From contig CAZBKJ010000027.1 in the NCBI GenBank assembly GCA_964492495.1, positions 1-17,546 on the forward strand: 17,546 bases of DNA, read 5' to 3'. Both the position numbers and the translations under genes were made by a program. This DNA comes from CAZBKJ01 sp964492495. Lineage in GTDB: Bacteria > Patescibacteriota > Microgenomatia > UBA1400 > UBA12028. Shown here piece by piece: positions 1 to 7,682 of the stretch (positions are counted from its first letter, which is position 1; each line of letters starts with the position of its first letter). A model generated the notes under the pieces. The model searched no databases. It had not been told where the DNA came from and was given only the letters and a program-made list of their open reading frames with translations.

Positions 1-25
1 GCTGACGCCCTGCTATCCTTATCCC

Positions 26-2122
26 ATGCTTGATTCTCTGCTTCACCCGAAAACGATTGCTGTCATTGGAGTTTCGACCGAACCACAAAAAGTAGGACAT
101 CAAATTTTTGTCAATCTCACGCAGTTCTCAGGTTCTGTCTATCCAGTTCACCCAACCGCAAAAAAGATTCTGGGGAAGAAAGTGTATCCAGATGTATTAA
201 GTATTCCCGACAATGTCGATCTTGCGATCATTGCCACCCCCGCCCAAACAGTCGAAGATCTCATTCATCAGTGTGTTGATAAAAAAGTAAAAGCAATTAT
301 TGTCATCGCAGCAGGCTTTGCTGAAACGTCTGCGCAGGGCAAAAAAACACAGGAAAGAATTGTGAAGCTTCTTCGTGCCCGAAATATTGCTCTTCTTGGA
401 CCAAATACACTTGGTGCCATAAACCCATACGAAAACTTAAATGCCAGCTTTGCACCGGCTGGTGTTGAAAAAGGACATATTGGCTTGATCAGCCAGTCAG
501 GCGCGATGCTTACGACTGTGTTCGCTCAGTTTGCAAGCCGCAATGTAGGGTGTTCATTTGCCCTCTCACTGGGAAACAGCGCGGGGGTAACGGTGACTGA
601 TGCACTCTCTTTTGCGAAAGATGACCCGAATACACATATCATTGCCATGTACGTGGAATCACTTCCCGTCCAGCGCCCAGAGGAAGCAGAATCATTCTTC
701 TCACTTTGCAAAAAAGTCTCGGCCGTCAAACCGATTCTCTTTCTCAAGGGCGGGCTCACAGATGAAGGACGACAGGCATCACTCTCCCACACCGCTGCGC
801 TTGCCACCAACACTGCACTCTTAAAAGAAGCTCAGTATCAATTCGGCTTTACCATGGTTGATACGATTGAGCAGTTTTTTGAAACAGCATTTTTCTTGGA
901 AAAAATATATACAAAAAACACGAAAGACACTGGCTTTAACTTGCCAAAGAATGTGATGATTTTGACGAACGCGGGTGGCCCAGGAGTCAATTCAGTTGAC
1001 CTAGCAGCAAAAGCAGAAATTCCACTTGGTTCCTGGAGTCAAAAAACTATTTCTCAGTTTGCCAAAGAACTCCCCCGAATCAAGCCAGGAAACCCGACCG
1101 ACCTTTTGGGTGATGCTCAGGTTCGGGACATCGAAACTGCACTTTCATTGGCAGAAGAAGAACCCTTGATTGAGTCATTGTTGTTGATTATCACTCCACA
1201 GGCGGTGACCGACGTCCCTGGAATCACCAAAATGCTAATAAAGATGCACAAAGCAAAGGAAAGTACAAAGCCATTGATTGTCTCACTGATGGGTGGAGAA
1301 AATGAACGATCATCCCTCCAAAAACTGCGAGATGTGGGAATCACTGCAGTGGAGTATGCCAATGAAGGCATAGAAATTTTTGGCCACACCAATCAAGTCC
1401 GTTTAGCGATGGGTCGTGACAAAAAACCGCTCTATCTCACTACAGCCACTAAAAAACAAACACAAGCCTTTGGCAAACAAGCTTCCCGAATATCCACTCC
1501 ACTGCGCTCTAACCGATTGGATGAAGTCTACATCCTCATTGAGAACTATGGGCTGACACTTCCACGTTGTGCGATCGCCAGATCTGCCACTGATCTTGAT
1601 CAACTTGATGAACTCGATCCAAAACGCGTTTATCCGTTAATTGCAAAAACCGCAAACCTTTCCCTCAAACATAAAGCCGTGCTCGGAGGAGTCATCAAAG
1701 ATATTACCTCCAAAGCTCAAGCGGTAGCTGCCTACACAACTCTCAAGCGATTTGGCAAGGATGTCCTGTATCAGGAAATTATCACTGATGCGATAGAAGT
1801 GATTATTGGCTGTAAAAGAGATCCAGTATTTGGTGCTTTTCTTGCAGTAGGTTTAGGGGGAAGTCTTGCAAATATTTTAGCTGATCGCTCCTACGTATTC
1901 TTACCTGCCAGCTTCTCAGAGCTACGAGCAACATTCAAACGAACAAAGCTTGCCTCACAAGTTTCGCCGGAGCAAAAAGCATTGATTCTTCTATGTATGG
2001 AAAAATTTCAAAAACTTTTCCTTGAACACCCGGAGATCGACGAGCTTGAAATCAACCCGCTTATGCTGACAAAGCATCAAGCATATATCGCTGATGTAAA
2101 AGTAACGTTGGTAAAGTCCTAA
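26..2122 (+). CDS. Acetyl-CoA synthetase (ADP-forming), fused alpha-beta subunits
   Basis: Converts acyl-CoA + ADP + phosphate to free acid + CoA + ATP, giving substrate-level ATP in the cytoplasm; acetyl-CoA is the likely substrate. The 698-residue chain has, in order, a CoA-binding Rossmann domain (about 5-125, starting IAVIGVS), a succinyl-CoA-ligase-like domain (about 145-285, ISQSGA and the segment SLSHTAALA whose His255 matches the family's phosphorylated histidine), a linking domain (about 300-460, GGPGVNS, NPTDLLGDA), and a C-terminal ATP-grasp domain (about 490-698, KRDPVFGAF, GLGGS, ELEINPLML). This is the size and order of one-chain ADP-forming synthetases. ATG at 26 has no Shine-Dalgarno; TATCCT at 14-19 ends 6 nt before it, as at other genes here. 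The next genes encode a ferredoxin-linked oxidoreductase that would supply its substrate. Acyl specificity cannot be read from sequence. Confidence 0.93.
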   Translation: MLDSLLHPKTIAVIGVSTEPQKVGHQIFVNLTQFSGSVYPVHPTAKKILGKKVYPDVLSIPDNVDLAIIATPAQTVEDLIHQCVDKKVKAIIVIAAGFAETSAQGKKTQERIVKLLRARNIALLGPNTLGAINPYENLNASFAPAGVEKGHIGLISQSGAMLTTVFAQFASRNVGCSFALSLGNSAGVTVTDALSFAKDDPNTHIIAMYVESLPVQRPEEAESFFSLCKKVSAVKPILFLKGGLTDEGRQASLSHTAALATNTALLKEAQYQFGFTMVDTIEQFFETAFFLEKIYTKNTKDTGFNLPKNVMILTNAGGPGVNSVDLAAKAEIPLGSWSQKTISQFAKELPRIKPGNPTDLLGDAQVRDIETALSLAEEEPLIESLLLIITPQAVTDVPGITKMLIKMHKAKESTKPLIVSLMGGENERSSLQKLRDVGITAVEYANEGIEIFGHTNQVRLAMGRDKKPLYLTTATKKQTQAFGKQASRISTPLRSNRLDEVYILIENYGLTLPRCAIARSATDLDQLDELDPKRVYPLIAKTANLSLKHKAVLGGVIKDITSKAQAVAAYTTLKRFGKDVLYQEIITDAIEVIIGCKRDPVFGAFLAVGLGGSLANILADRSYVFLPASFSELRATFKRTKLASQVSPEQKALILLCMEKFQKLFLEHPEIDELEINPLMLTKHQAYIADVKVTLVKS

Positions 2123-2124
2123 GA

Positions 2125-2229
2125 CTTGGGTTTCTGGACAAGACGCAGTATGATAAGTTAATTGAGCTTTTAGAGGAAATCGAAAAATTATTACAAGTTT
2201 TTAGTAGAAAGTTAAAAGAAAAGATCTGA
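2125..2229 (+). pseudogene. Relic of a four-helix-bundle protein gene (23S rRNA intervening-sequence family), C-terminal end only
   Basis: Between the synthetase and the oxidoreductase, one frame is open up to TGA at 2227-2229 and reads LGFLDKTQYDKLIELLEEIE then KLLQVFSRKLKEKI. The pattern (LGFL, a turn, a Y..LI.LLEEIEKLL helix, a K-rich tail) is what I recall of the last helix of S23/IVP-type four-helix-bundle proteins, about 35 of the usual 115-125 residues. The frame is closed by TGA at 2092-2094 inside the preceding gene, and I see no in-frame ATG, GTG or TTG start. I read it as the 3' remnant of a lost gene. The match is from memory and short, so a chance helix-coding stretch is possible. 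The stop runs straight into a degenerate heptamer tract. Confidence 0.5.
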
Positions 2230-2257
2230 CCTTGTACCCTTTTACCTTTCCCCTTTG
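2228..2257. repeat. Degenerate pyrimidine-rich heptamer tract
   Basis: The 30 nt just before the oxidoreductase gene read as diverged units GACCTTG, TACCCTTT, TACCTTT, CCCCTTTG. They resemble the TACCTTG unit repeated nine times at 13031-13093. The tract begins inside the stop codon of the four-helix-bundle relic. It leaves no Shine-Dalgarno or -10 element next to the downstream ATG at 2261. Confidence 0.45.
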
Positions 2258-2260
2258 TTT

Positions 2261-4129
2261 ATGAATTTCAATTGGAAAATCGGCGGAAAAGCAGGAGAAG
2301 GCATTGCGGCCACGAGCTTTTTAATGGCAAAAATCTGTCAGCGAGCTGGACTCTCTGTTTTTGAATACGGTGAATACCCTTCCCTTATTCGTGGGGGACA
2401 CACAACAGGACAGATCCATGCTGGCAGTGATCCAGTGAGTTGTCAGAAAAAAAATGTCGATCTCATGGTTGTACTCAATGAAGACTGTATCAAGCTTCAT
2501 ATTGAAGAGTTTGGGGATCAGACAAAATTCCTGGTTGATACACAGGACGATAAGATTGATTTTTCCAAGTACCCATCTATACGACCAGAGCAAATCATCG
2601 CAGTGCCAATGGTGCAAATGGCACGCGACACAACCGGAAAGTCGTTAGCCTCAAACATGGTCGCACTCGCGGTTTCTTGCCATATTCTAGGACTAGAACA
2701 AAACGCTCTTCATAGTGTGATTCGGTCTTTTTTTGGTCGAAAAGGTGAAGAAGTAGTGAGTGAAAATATCAAAGCAGCACAAGCCGGGTATGCTTACGCC
2801 AAAGACGGAATGAAGCAACCACAAGTAACTGCTCCAATAGATCCTGATGCCCAAGCATCACCTGCTTCCGCCACTTCAATTGCGCAAAGTATTGAAGGAA
2901 CAAGTGCAGAAGAATCAACTTCTCCTGGAGAAAAAGGTATTGTCTCAGAACCAAACCCAAGCACTGCTCAAAATCCTTCATCTTCCAAGACATTGTTACT
3001 CAATGGATCTGAGGCCATTGGTTTTGGCGCACTCTCTGCGGGTCTTCAGTACTACAGTGCATACCCCATGACACCCAGCTCAACACTCATGACGTTTATG
3101 GCCGATGCCCAAGAAAAATTCCCGTTGGTTCTCAAGCATGCCGAGGATGAAATCGCAGCGATCAATAATGCGCTCGGTGCTTCATTTAGTGGAGTCAGGG
3201 CAATGACGGGCACTGCAGGTGGTGGATTCGCACTCATGGTCGAAGCCGTTTCTCTTGCTGGTATTACAGAGCTTCCCTTAGTATGTGTGGTGGGTGGACG
3301 GCCAGGCCCAGCGACTGGACTTCCAACTTGGACTTCACAGACAGACGTAAATTTTGTTATGTATGCAGGACATGGTGAGTTTCCAAAAATCGTTTTTACA
3401 CCTGGAAACCTAGAAGAATGTTTCAAGATTACCAGACTTTCCTTCCTACTTGCTGAAAAATATCATACGCAGGTATATATCATTGCTGATAAGTTGCTGC
3501 TTGAATCCAGAATGACAATCGAAAGTGAAAAAATTCCAACGCAGTTTACCAACCAGCGCTACTCACAGGCTCAAAACCCACTTCCAGAAGACAACTCGTA
3601 CCGCAGATTCCTTGACACTCCAGAAGGATATTCCCCTCGCTCTGTGCCTGGACAGCCACACGGTCTGCAACTCACCAATAGTTACGAACATGATGAATAC
3701 GGCTATGCAACAGAAGAAGGTTCGCTGACCAAAAAAATGGTAGAAAAACGAATGCGAAAACTTGAAGGCATCATCAAAGAAATCCCGGCTCCCATTCGGA
3801 TTGGCCCAGCAGAAGCTGACATCACATTTGTCTGCTGGGGAAGTACTAGGCTTGTCTTGGAAGAAGTCTTGCGGTCAGTGAATGCCAATGGAACAAACAA
3901 AGCAAATATCATTCATATCATTTCTATGCTGCCGTTTAAGAAAGACGAGTTTGTCTCGCTCACAGCCTCAGCCAAAAAACTCATTATGGTGGAAGAAAAT
4001 ATCGGTAGACAAGTAGAACTTCACATTCGAAAAGAAACAGGAATTACGTTTGAACATAGAATTAATCGTTATGATGGCAGACCGTTCTACGCAGAAGAAA
4101 TTGTAAAAGAACTGAGCAATATACAATAA
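2261..4129 (+). CDS. 2-oxoacid:ferredoxin oxidoreductase, fused gamma-alpha subunit
   Basis: Large subunit of a TPP- and ferredoxin-dependent enzyme that oxidatively decarboxylates a 2-oxoacid with CoA to acyl-CoA, CO2 and reduced ferredoxin. Residues 1-183 form the gamma domain (WKIGGKAGEGI at the start, EYPSLIRGGH). Residues about 184-244 are a Pro/Ser/Ala/Glu-rich linker without predicted fold. Residues 245-622 form the alpha (pyrimidine-binding) domain, with YPMTPSS at 268-274, HAEDEIAAI near 293 and GTAGGG at 317-322. The order matches KorA-type fusions rather than four-subunit pyruvate enzymes. I chose ATG 2261; a TTG at 2255 would add two residues. The beta subunit follows after 21 nt. 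No ferredoxin-like delta domain lies nearby. Whether the substrate is pyruvate, 2-oxoglutarate or broader is not decided by sequence; the ADP-forming synthetase upstream favours an acetyl-CoA product. Confidence 0.92.
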   Translation: MNFNWKIGGKAGEGIAATSFLMAKICQRAGLSVFEYGEYPSLIRGGHTTGQIHAGSDPVSCQKKNVDLMVVLNEDCIKLHIEEFGDQTKFLVDTQDDKIDFSKYPSIRPEQIIAVPMVQMARDTTGKSLASNMVALAVSCHILGLEQNALHSVIRSFFGRKGEEVVSENIKAAQAGYAYAKDGMKQPQVTAPIDPDAQASPASATSIAQSIEGTSAEESTSPGEKGIVSEPNPSTAQNPSSSKTLLLNGSEAIGFGALSAGLQYYSAYPMTPSSTLMTFMADAQEKFPLVLKHAEDEIAAINNALGASFSGVRAMTGTAGGGFALMVEAVSLAGITELPLVCVVGGRPGPATGLPTWTSQTDVNFVMYAGHGEFPKIVFTPGNLEECFKITRLSFLLAEKYHTQVYIIADKLLLESRMTIESEKIPTQFTNQRYSQAQNPLPEDNSYRRFLDTPEGYSPRSVPGQPHGLQLTNSYEHDEYGYATEEGSLTKKMVEKRMRKLEGIIKEIPAPIRIGPAEADITFVCWGSTRLVLEEVLRSVNANGTNKANIIHIISMLPFKKDEFVSLTASAKKLIMVEENIGRQVELHIRKETGITFEHRINRYDGRPFYAEEIVKELSNIQ

Positions 4130-4138
4130 ATAATTGGA

Positions 4139-4144
4139 TATTAT
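4139..4144 (+). promoter_or_regulatory. Possible -10 element for a leaderless beta-subunit mRNA
   Basis: TATTAT ends 6 nt before the ATG at 4151, so a start 7 nt downstream would fall on the A of ATG. No -35 is visible and the gap is AT-rich, so this alone is weak; it follows the pattern at other genes here. The gene may equally be read through from upstream. Confidence 0.3.
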
Positions 4145-4150
4145 TTTGCT

Positions 4151-5011
4151 ATGGCCACACATACTGAAAACACCCTCAAATCCCCCATCTTTCCAACCTG
4201 GTGTCCTGGGTGTGGAGACTATGGTATTTGGAGTGCGATCAAAAAAGCACTTGCAGAGTCAAACATTCCTGAAGAAGAACTTGTGATTGTTTTTGGAGTC
4301 GGATGTTCAGGGAATATGGCAGACTTTCTTCGCTGCTATGGTTTTCATGCGCTCCATGGACGAGCACTCGCCAATGCCGAAGCAATCAAGCTTGCCAACC
4401 ACAAACTCAAAGTGTTGGTCATTGCCGGAGATGGTGACACCTATGGGGAAGGAATGGGACACTTTATCGCAGCCTGCAGAGGCAACCATGATGTAACGCT
4501 CGTTGTTCACAATAACCAAGTCTACGGACTGACAACAGGTCAGGCAGCACCGACAACCCCAAAAGACTGGAAAACAAAATCAACTCCTACAGGCCAGGTT
4601 GAAGTACCGGTAAATCCTGTAACCTTGGCAGTTTCCTCAGGTGCGACATTTATCGGCCGTGGGTATGCAGGCAATATTCCTCTTACATCAGAACTTATTA
4701 AAAAAGCACTCAATCACAAAGGTTTTTCGCTCGTCGATACCTTTCAACCATGTGTGACGTTCAACAAAAAAAATACACATGCTTGGTACAACGAACATAC
4801 CAATACGCTGGATCAGTCAAGAAATGTGAGCGACAAACTCGAAGCCATCAAACTCTCCATGGATCCTGAAAAACTCCATCTTGGAGTGTTATATGAAGAT
4901 TCAACCGGGCAACCATATCATGAGTGTGTCCCAAATCTTACCAAAGCGCCTTTAGTAGAACAGTTTGCTTCGCAAGTTTCTTTGGAAGAGAGTTTTGAGT
5001 CCTACCGATAA
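4151..5011 (+). CDS. 2-oxoacid:ferredoxin oxidoreductase, beta subunit (TPP-binding)
   Basis: Carries thiamine pyrophosphate and the proximal [4Fe-4S] cluster of the enzyme whose gamma-alpha chain is encoded just upstream. The 286-residue protein has WCPGCGD near the N-terminus (Cys18, Cys21), GVGCSGN (Cys52) and QPCVTFN (Cys201), the four cysteines expected to hold the cluster. The TPP/Mg motif is GDGDTYGEGMGHF, starting near residue 93, with NNQVYGLTTGQ after it. Length and motifs fit KorB/PorB-type beta subunits closely. No Shine-Dalgarno precedes the ATG; a TATTAT hexamer sits 6 nt upstream. With the previous two genes it forms a 2-oxoacid to acyl-CoA to acid + ATP route. Confidence 0.94.
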   Translation: MATHTENTLKSPIFPTWCPGCGDYGIWSAIKKALAESNIPEEELVIVFGVGCSGNMADFLRCYGFHALHGRALANAEAIKLANHKLKVLVIAGDGDTYGEGMGHFIAACRGNHDVTLVVHNNQVYGLTTGQAAPTTPKDWKTKSTPTGQVEVPVNPVTLAVSSGATFIGRGYAGNIPLTSELIKKALNHKGFSLVDTFQPCVTFNKKNTHAWYNEHTNTLDQSRNVSDKLEAIKLSMDPEKLHLGVLYEDSTGQPYHECVPNLTKAPLVEQFASQVSLEESFESYR

Positions 5012-5079
5012 TTTTCCCTGGCACGTATCTTTAGAGAGTGCGTTACAATAGCCTAAACTACCGAAAGTGAAAGGAATGT

Positions 5080-5736
5080 ATGAGTGTATTTAATGAAGCC
5101 GCTGTTGTTATTCAGTCTTTTGCAGTCCATGTTCCTATCGAACTGTACACCTTTGTTGCTTCTTTTATAGAAGAAGTTATCGCGCCAATTCCTTCACCTT
5201 TTGTCATGACGTCTGCCGGTTCTATCGCAGAAGCACAAGGAAAAGCAGTATTTTTTCTGTTGATCCTGGCGATCATTGGATCTGTAGGAAAGACTCTTGG
5301 CGCATGGCTTCTCTACTATATTGCAGATAAAGGTGAAGACGTCCTCATCAAAAAGTATGGACGCTTCTTCGGAGTTTCACATAGAGAGCTCGAAAGTATT
5401 GGGAAACACTTTAAGGGTCATTGGAAAGATACATTTGTCTTGTTGGGACTACGCGCACTCCCGATCGTCCCGAGTGCTCCAATCTCAATTGTTTGTGGTG
5501 CAATCAAAGTGTCACTTCGATCCTATCTCTTTGCAACGTTCTTTGGAACGATTGCCCGAAATATGATCTTTTTGTACTTTGGCTTTGCCGGTCTTTCAAG
5601 CTATGAGTCAGTGGTCAATGGGCTTGAGAGTGTTGAGTCGGTTGTGCAGATCTTCTTAGCCGCGTTTGTCGGGCTCTTCATTGTCTGGATGTATTGGAAG
5701 CGATACAAAAACCAAAACAAAATCCAGGAAGACTGA
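5080..5736 (+). CDS. DedA/VTT-domain (SNARE-associated) membrane protein
   Basis: Integral membrane protein of the DedA/VTT superfamily, whose members are linked to lipid flipping, membrane-potential upkeep and envelope stress. The 218 residues show the re-entrant segment after FIEEVIAPIPSPFVMTSAG (PIPSP at 36-40), a Gly-rich helix about 57-82, the basic loop about 83-117, and the hallmark region LRALPIVPSAPISIVCGA (Arg125 to Ala141) followed by GTIARN at 156-161. A last hydrophobic helix is at about 187-206, with a charged tail. Start ATG 5080 is supported by AAGGA at 5071-5075, 4 nt upstream. TACAAT at 5044-5049 could be a -10 but no good -35 is seen. Its TGA stop (5734-5736) touches the stop codon of the convergent rmuC. 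Substrate unknown. Confidence 0.85.
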   Translation: MSVFNEAAVVIQSFAVHVPIELYTFVASFIEEVIAPIPSPFVMTSAGSIAEAQGKAVFFLLILAIIGSVGKTLGAWLLYYIADKGEDVLIKKYGRFFGVSHRELESIGKHFKGHWKDTFVLLGLRALPIVPSAPISIVCGAIKVSLRSYLFATFFGTIARNMIFLYFGFAGLSSYESVVNGLESVESVVQIFLAAFVGLFIVWMYWKRYKNQNKIQED

Positions 5737-6765
5737 TCAGATGGTCTCAGTGGTAGAAGGTGGAAGGAGTTCTTCTTTTCCCTTTTCATTTGTCAGACTG
5801 CGAATCGTCGTAATACCTCGACCAATTGTCCCCAGTGAATGAGAAGAAGACACAAACATATTTGTGGCATTCGTTAAGTGCTTCCCAAGAGTAGAAAACT
5901 GCTGTTCAAACTGTTTGTAATCTTTCTCGACGCCTCGTAGAAGTTTTAGTGCCTCTTTGGATGTGCTTTCCATTTTTCGTCCCTCAAATGAAAGCATGAT
6001 TGTTTGTAAGTGGGCATACATTGTCGTTGGAGAAACAGGATAGACACGATTGTTTCTTGCATACTCAAGTAAACTATCATCCGAAGCAATCTCATAGAAG
6101 ATTGACTCACTTGGGACATACATGAGTGCAAAGTCCATCGTCCCTTCTTCTGGCAGAATATATTTGCTCGAAATCGCATCGATATGTTTTTTGACGTCCC
6201 GGATGAACTCTCTTTTTGCAAGATCTCTGTCACCTTGTGACTCCCCTTTAATCATCGCCTGGAAATGCTCCATCGGAAACTTCGAATCGATCGGCAAAAT
6301 TCCAGCATCCGTTTGAATTGCAGCATCGACAATGCTTCCGGACTTAAATCTGTGCTGCAAGTAAAAATGTTGCTTGGGGAAAACTTGTCCAATCAAATCA
6401 GCAAGCACTCGCTCTCCCATATTCCCACGAAGCTTTGGAGACTTGAGCAGTGCATCGAGATCTTTCATTGACCGACCAATTTCAGAGAACTGACCGGCTT
6501 CACGTTTGAGTTCCCCAATCACTTCTGCTGCCTTCGTCAATCGGTCATTAATTTCTCTTGTTTGTATAGAAATATTCTGCCCAATTTGATGAGTAGAGTT
6601 GCGAGAGCTCTCAAGCAGAGAGCGCTGCAGCTCCTGCATCTGAGACTGTGAGCTTTTAAGCCACTCAGTCATGACGGGATCTGAGGTTTGTTTTTTTTGT
6701 AACAAAAAGAAAATAACCGCTCCCAAAATCACACAAAGAACACCTAAAATGATAGTAAGTATCAT
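5737..6765 (-). CDS. rmuC: RmuC family protein (DNA recombination/rearrangement limiting)
   Basis: RmuC proteins limit DNA inversion and rearrangement and belong to the PD-(D/E)xK nuclease superfamily; the exact activity is unsettled. The 342-residue chain has an N-terminal membrane helix (about 3-22), a long coiled-coil part (about 35-108), and the RmuC core with SPKLRGNMGERVLADL (about 109-124), VDAAI then ILPIDSKFPMEHF (Asp147; Asp160-Ser-Lys162), YVPSESIFYE and VYPVSPTTMYAHLQTI. Anchoring by an N-terminal helix and coiled coil is usual for the family. Start ATG 6765 has no Shine-Dalgarno; a good promoter ends 8 nt upstream, so the mRNA would have almost no leader. It is divergent from the next gene and convergent with the DedA gene. 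A link to the LexA/UvrB block about 3 kb away is only suggestive. Confidence 0.92.
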   Translation of the reverse strand: MILTIILGVLCVILGAVIFFLLQKKQTSDPVMTEWLKSSQSQMQELQRSLLESSRNSTHQIGQNISIQTREINDRLTKAAEVIGELKREAGQFSEIGRSMKDLDALLKSPKLRGNMGERVLADLIGQVFPKQHFYLQHRFKSGSIVDAAIQTDAGILPIDSKFPMEHFQAMIKGESQGDRDLAKREFIRDVKKHIDAISSKYILPEEGTMDFALMYVPSESIFYEIASDDSLLEYARNNRVYPVSPTTMYAHLQTIMLSFEGRKMESTSKEALKLLRGVEKDYKQFEQQFSTLGKHLTNATNMFVSSSHSLGTIGRGITTIRSLTNEKGKEELLPPSTTETI

Positions 6766-6773
6766 AGCTAGTC

Positions 6774-6803
6774 AGTATACCAACGTGATCTCCACCATGT
6801 CCA
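6774..6803 (-). promoter_or_regulatory. Promoter for rmuC
   Basis: On the minus strand, TGGACA (6798-6803; 5 of 6 to TTGACA), an 18-nt spacer, then TATACT (6774-6779; 5 of 6 to TATAAT). The hexamer ends 8 nt before the rmuC ATG, placing the start site 1-2 nt before the initiation codon. Its -35 overlaps the upstream part of the opposite promoter. Confidence 0.55.
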
Positions 6804-6819
6804 ATCCTGGGATGTACGG

Positions 6820-6825
6820 TATAGT
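6820..6825 (+). promoter_or_regulatory. -10 element of a likely leaderless promoter
   Basis: TATAGT (5 of 6 to consensus) ends 6 nt before the ATG at 6832, so transcription would begin on or next to the start codon. A -35 at 6797-6802 (ATGTCC) matches only 3 of 6. No Shine-Dalgarno is present. The promoter is back-to-back with that of rmuC in a 66-nt gap. Confidence 0.42.
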
Positions 6826-6831
6826 AAGAAA

Positions 6832-7305
6832 ATGAACTATCTCCTCGCAAGCATTTGTATTCTCCTTCTACTCGTCATTCTTTTTTTTGTTGGTCTGTTG
6901 TTTTTTCGCAGTTACACAACACAGCACAGTACCAGCCAAGAAATTTTTCTAAGCGGCACGATTCCGGGTGAACTCCCGAGTGGACAACTCAGTGGCAGTG
7001 TCACCTTTGAAACGAACTGGAAAGGCAAAAAATTTGATCAAGGATCACAAACAGGCATCAATACCTTTGAGGAGAACGGAACGCTGGTAGAAAAGTATCC
7101 TTTCAAAACCTACGTCGCAAAAGGGCTCAAAGACCCCAATATTGATGTCATCAAGATTGAGTACGACATACCTCAAAATCCCTTTTGGCTTCGATGGGTG
7201 CTTGATGAAATTGTGGAAGTAAAACCAGGAGAATTTTTAGGCAAAGTTCACCTTCGGCTTGGATTTTTCTCCTTTGCCCTTGGATACTTCAAACTTTCAC
7301 AATAA
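6832..7305 (+). CDS. Membrane-anchored protein of unknown function
   Basis: I do not recognise this 157-residue protein. It begins with a hydrophobic helix (about 4-25) without a lipobox or clear cleavage site, so it is probably an N-terminal anchor. The rest looks like one compact beta-rich domain with strongly patterned segments: ETNWKGKKFD (about 60-69), a central EYDIPQNPFWLRWVLDEIVEV (about 104-124), and a C-terminal GEFLGKVHLRLGFFSFALGYF. Aromatic and Gly residues are spaced as in a lipocalin- or GXWXG-like small-ligand domain, but that is only an impression. ATG 6832 is chosen because a -10 element sits 6 nt upstream. The stop is directly followed by the 3' end of the RNase P RNA gene on the other strand. 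Confidence 0.72.
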   Translation: MNYLLASICILLLLVILFFVGLLFFRSYTTQHSTSQEIFLSGTIPGELPSGQLSGSVTFETNWKGKKFDQGSQTGINTFEENGTLVEKYPFKTYVAKGLKDPNIDVIKIEYDIPQNPFWLRWVLDEIVEVKPGEFLGKVHLRLGFFSFALGYFKLSQ

Positions 7306-7677
7306 TGCTTGGGTGCCTGTAAGCCAGATTCTGTCGAGGGCAATCATCTATCTTATGCCTGCGGCTTTATCACTTTATTCTCGCTTGCGCGAGACAAAAG
7401 GGAAGCTTCCATTATGGTGAAGGTCGTCAGTTGCAGCGGGGAGGATTGCCACTCACTTGCGATAGGTTTTAAGGCCACGTCGCAGTGTATATCCATAGGC
7501 TTGATCGTTTCACACGGCGCAACCCGTATCGTCACTGTTGCTCTAACTATGCTTGGCTTTCGCCAAACCCCAAGGTATTAACCTTGGCACCCTGCTTCCT
7601 GCTGTCTGGACTTTCCTGAACATACAATTTTTGCGTGAAGCAAAAATGTTACGTCCCGATTGCCTAGCACCCAAGCA
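7306..7677 (-). ncRNA. rnpB: RNase P RNA (catalytic RNA), bacterial class A-like
   Basis: Catalytic RNA that trims 5' ends of pre-tRNAs. Read on the minus strand, the conserved blocks occur in order: AGGAAAGTCCAGAC (7604-7617), GTGTGAAACGATCAAGCC (7498-7515), AGATAGATGATTGCCC (7338-7353) and ACAGAATCTGGCTTAC (7319-7334). The ends pair perfectly as P1: TGCTTGGGTGC (7667-7677) with GCACCCAAGCA (7306-7316). Other hairpins include ATTTTTGC/GCAAAAAT (P3-like), TTGGC-GAAA-GCCAA, and TCTCGC-GCAA-GCGAGA (7379-7394), a GNRA-capped stem. The mature length would be about 372 nt. The 3' end abuts the stop codon of the convergent gene. No GGU appears between the second and third blocks, where the L15 loop that binds tRNA CCA should lie. 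Open frames across this locus are not genes. Confidence 0.95.
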
Positions 7678-7682
7678 CCTCT

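Noticed and set aside
2769..2993. Opposite-strand open frame over the oxidoreductase linker
   Set aside because: It is a by-product of the low-complexity linker codons; no gene signals.
5734..5739. TGA read as glycine (Gracilibacteria/Absconditabacteria code)
   Set aside because: Genes end on TGA at normal family lengths, and large genes such as uvrB have no in-frame TGA.
7309..7581. Open frames on both strands across the RNase P RNA
   Set aside because: They lie within a locus with all conserved RNase P blocks and a perfectly paired P1 helix; the RNA explains the sequence.
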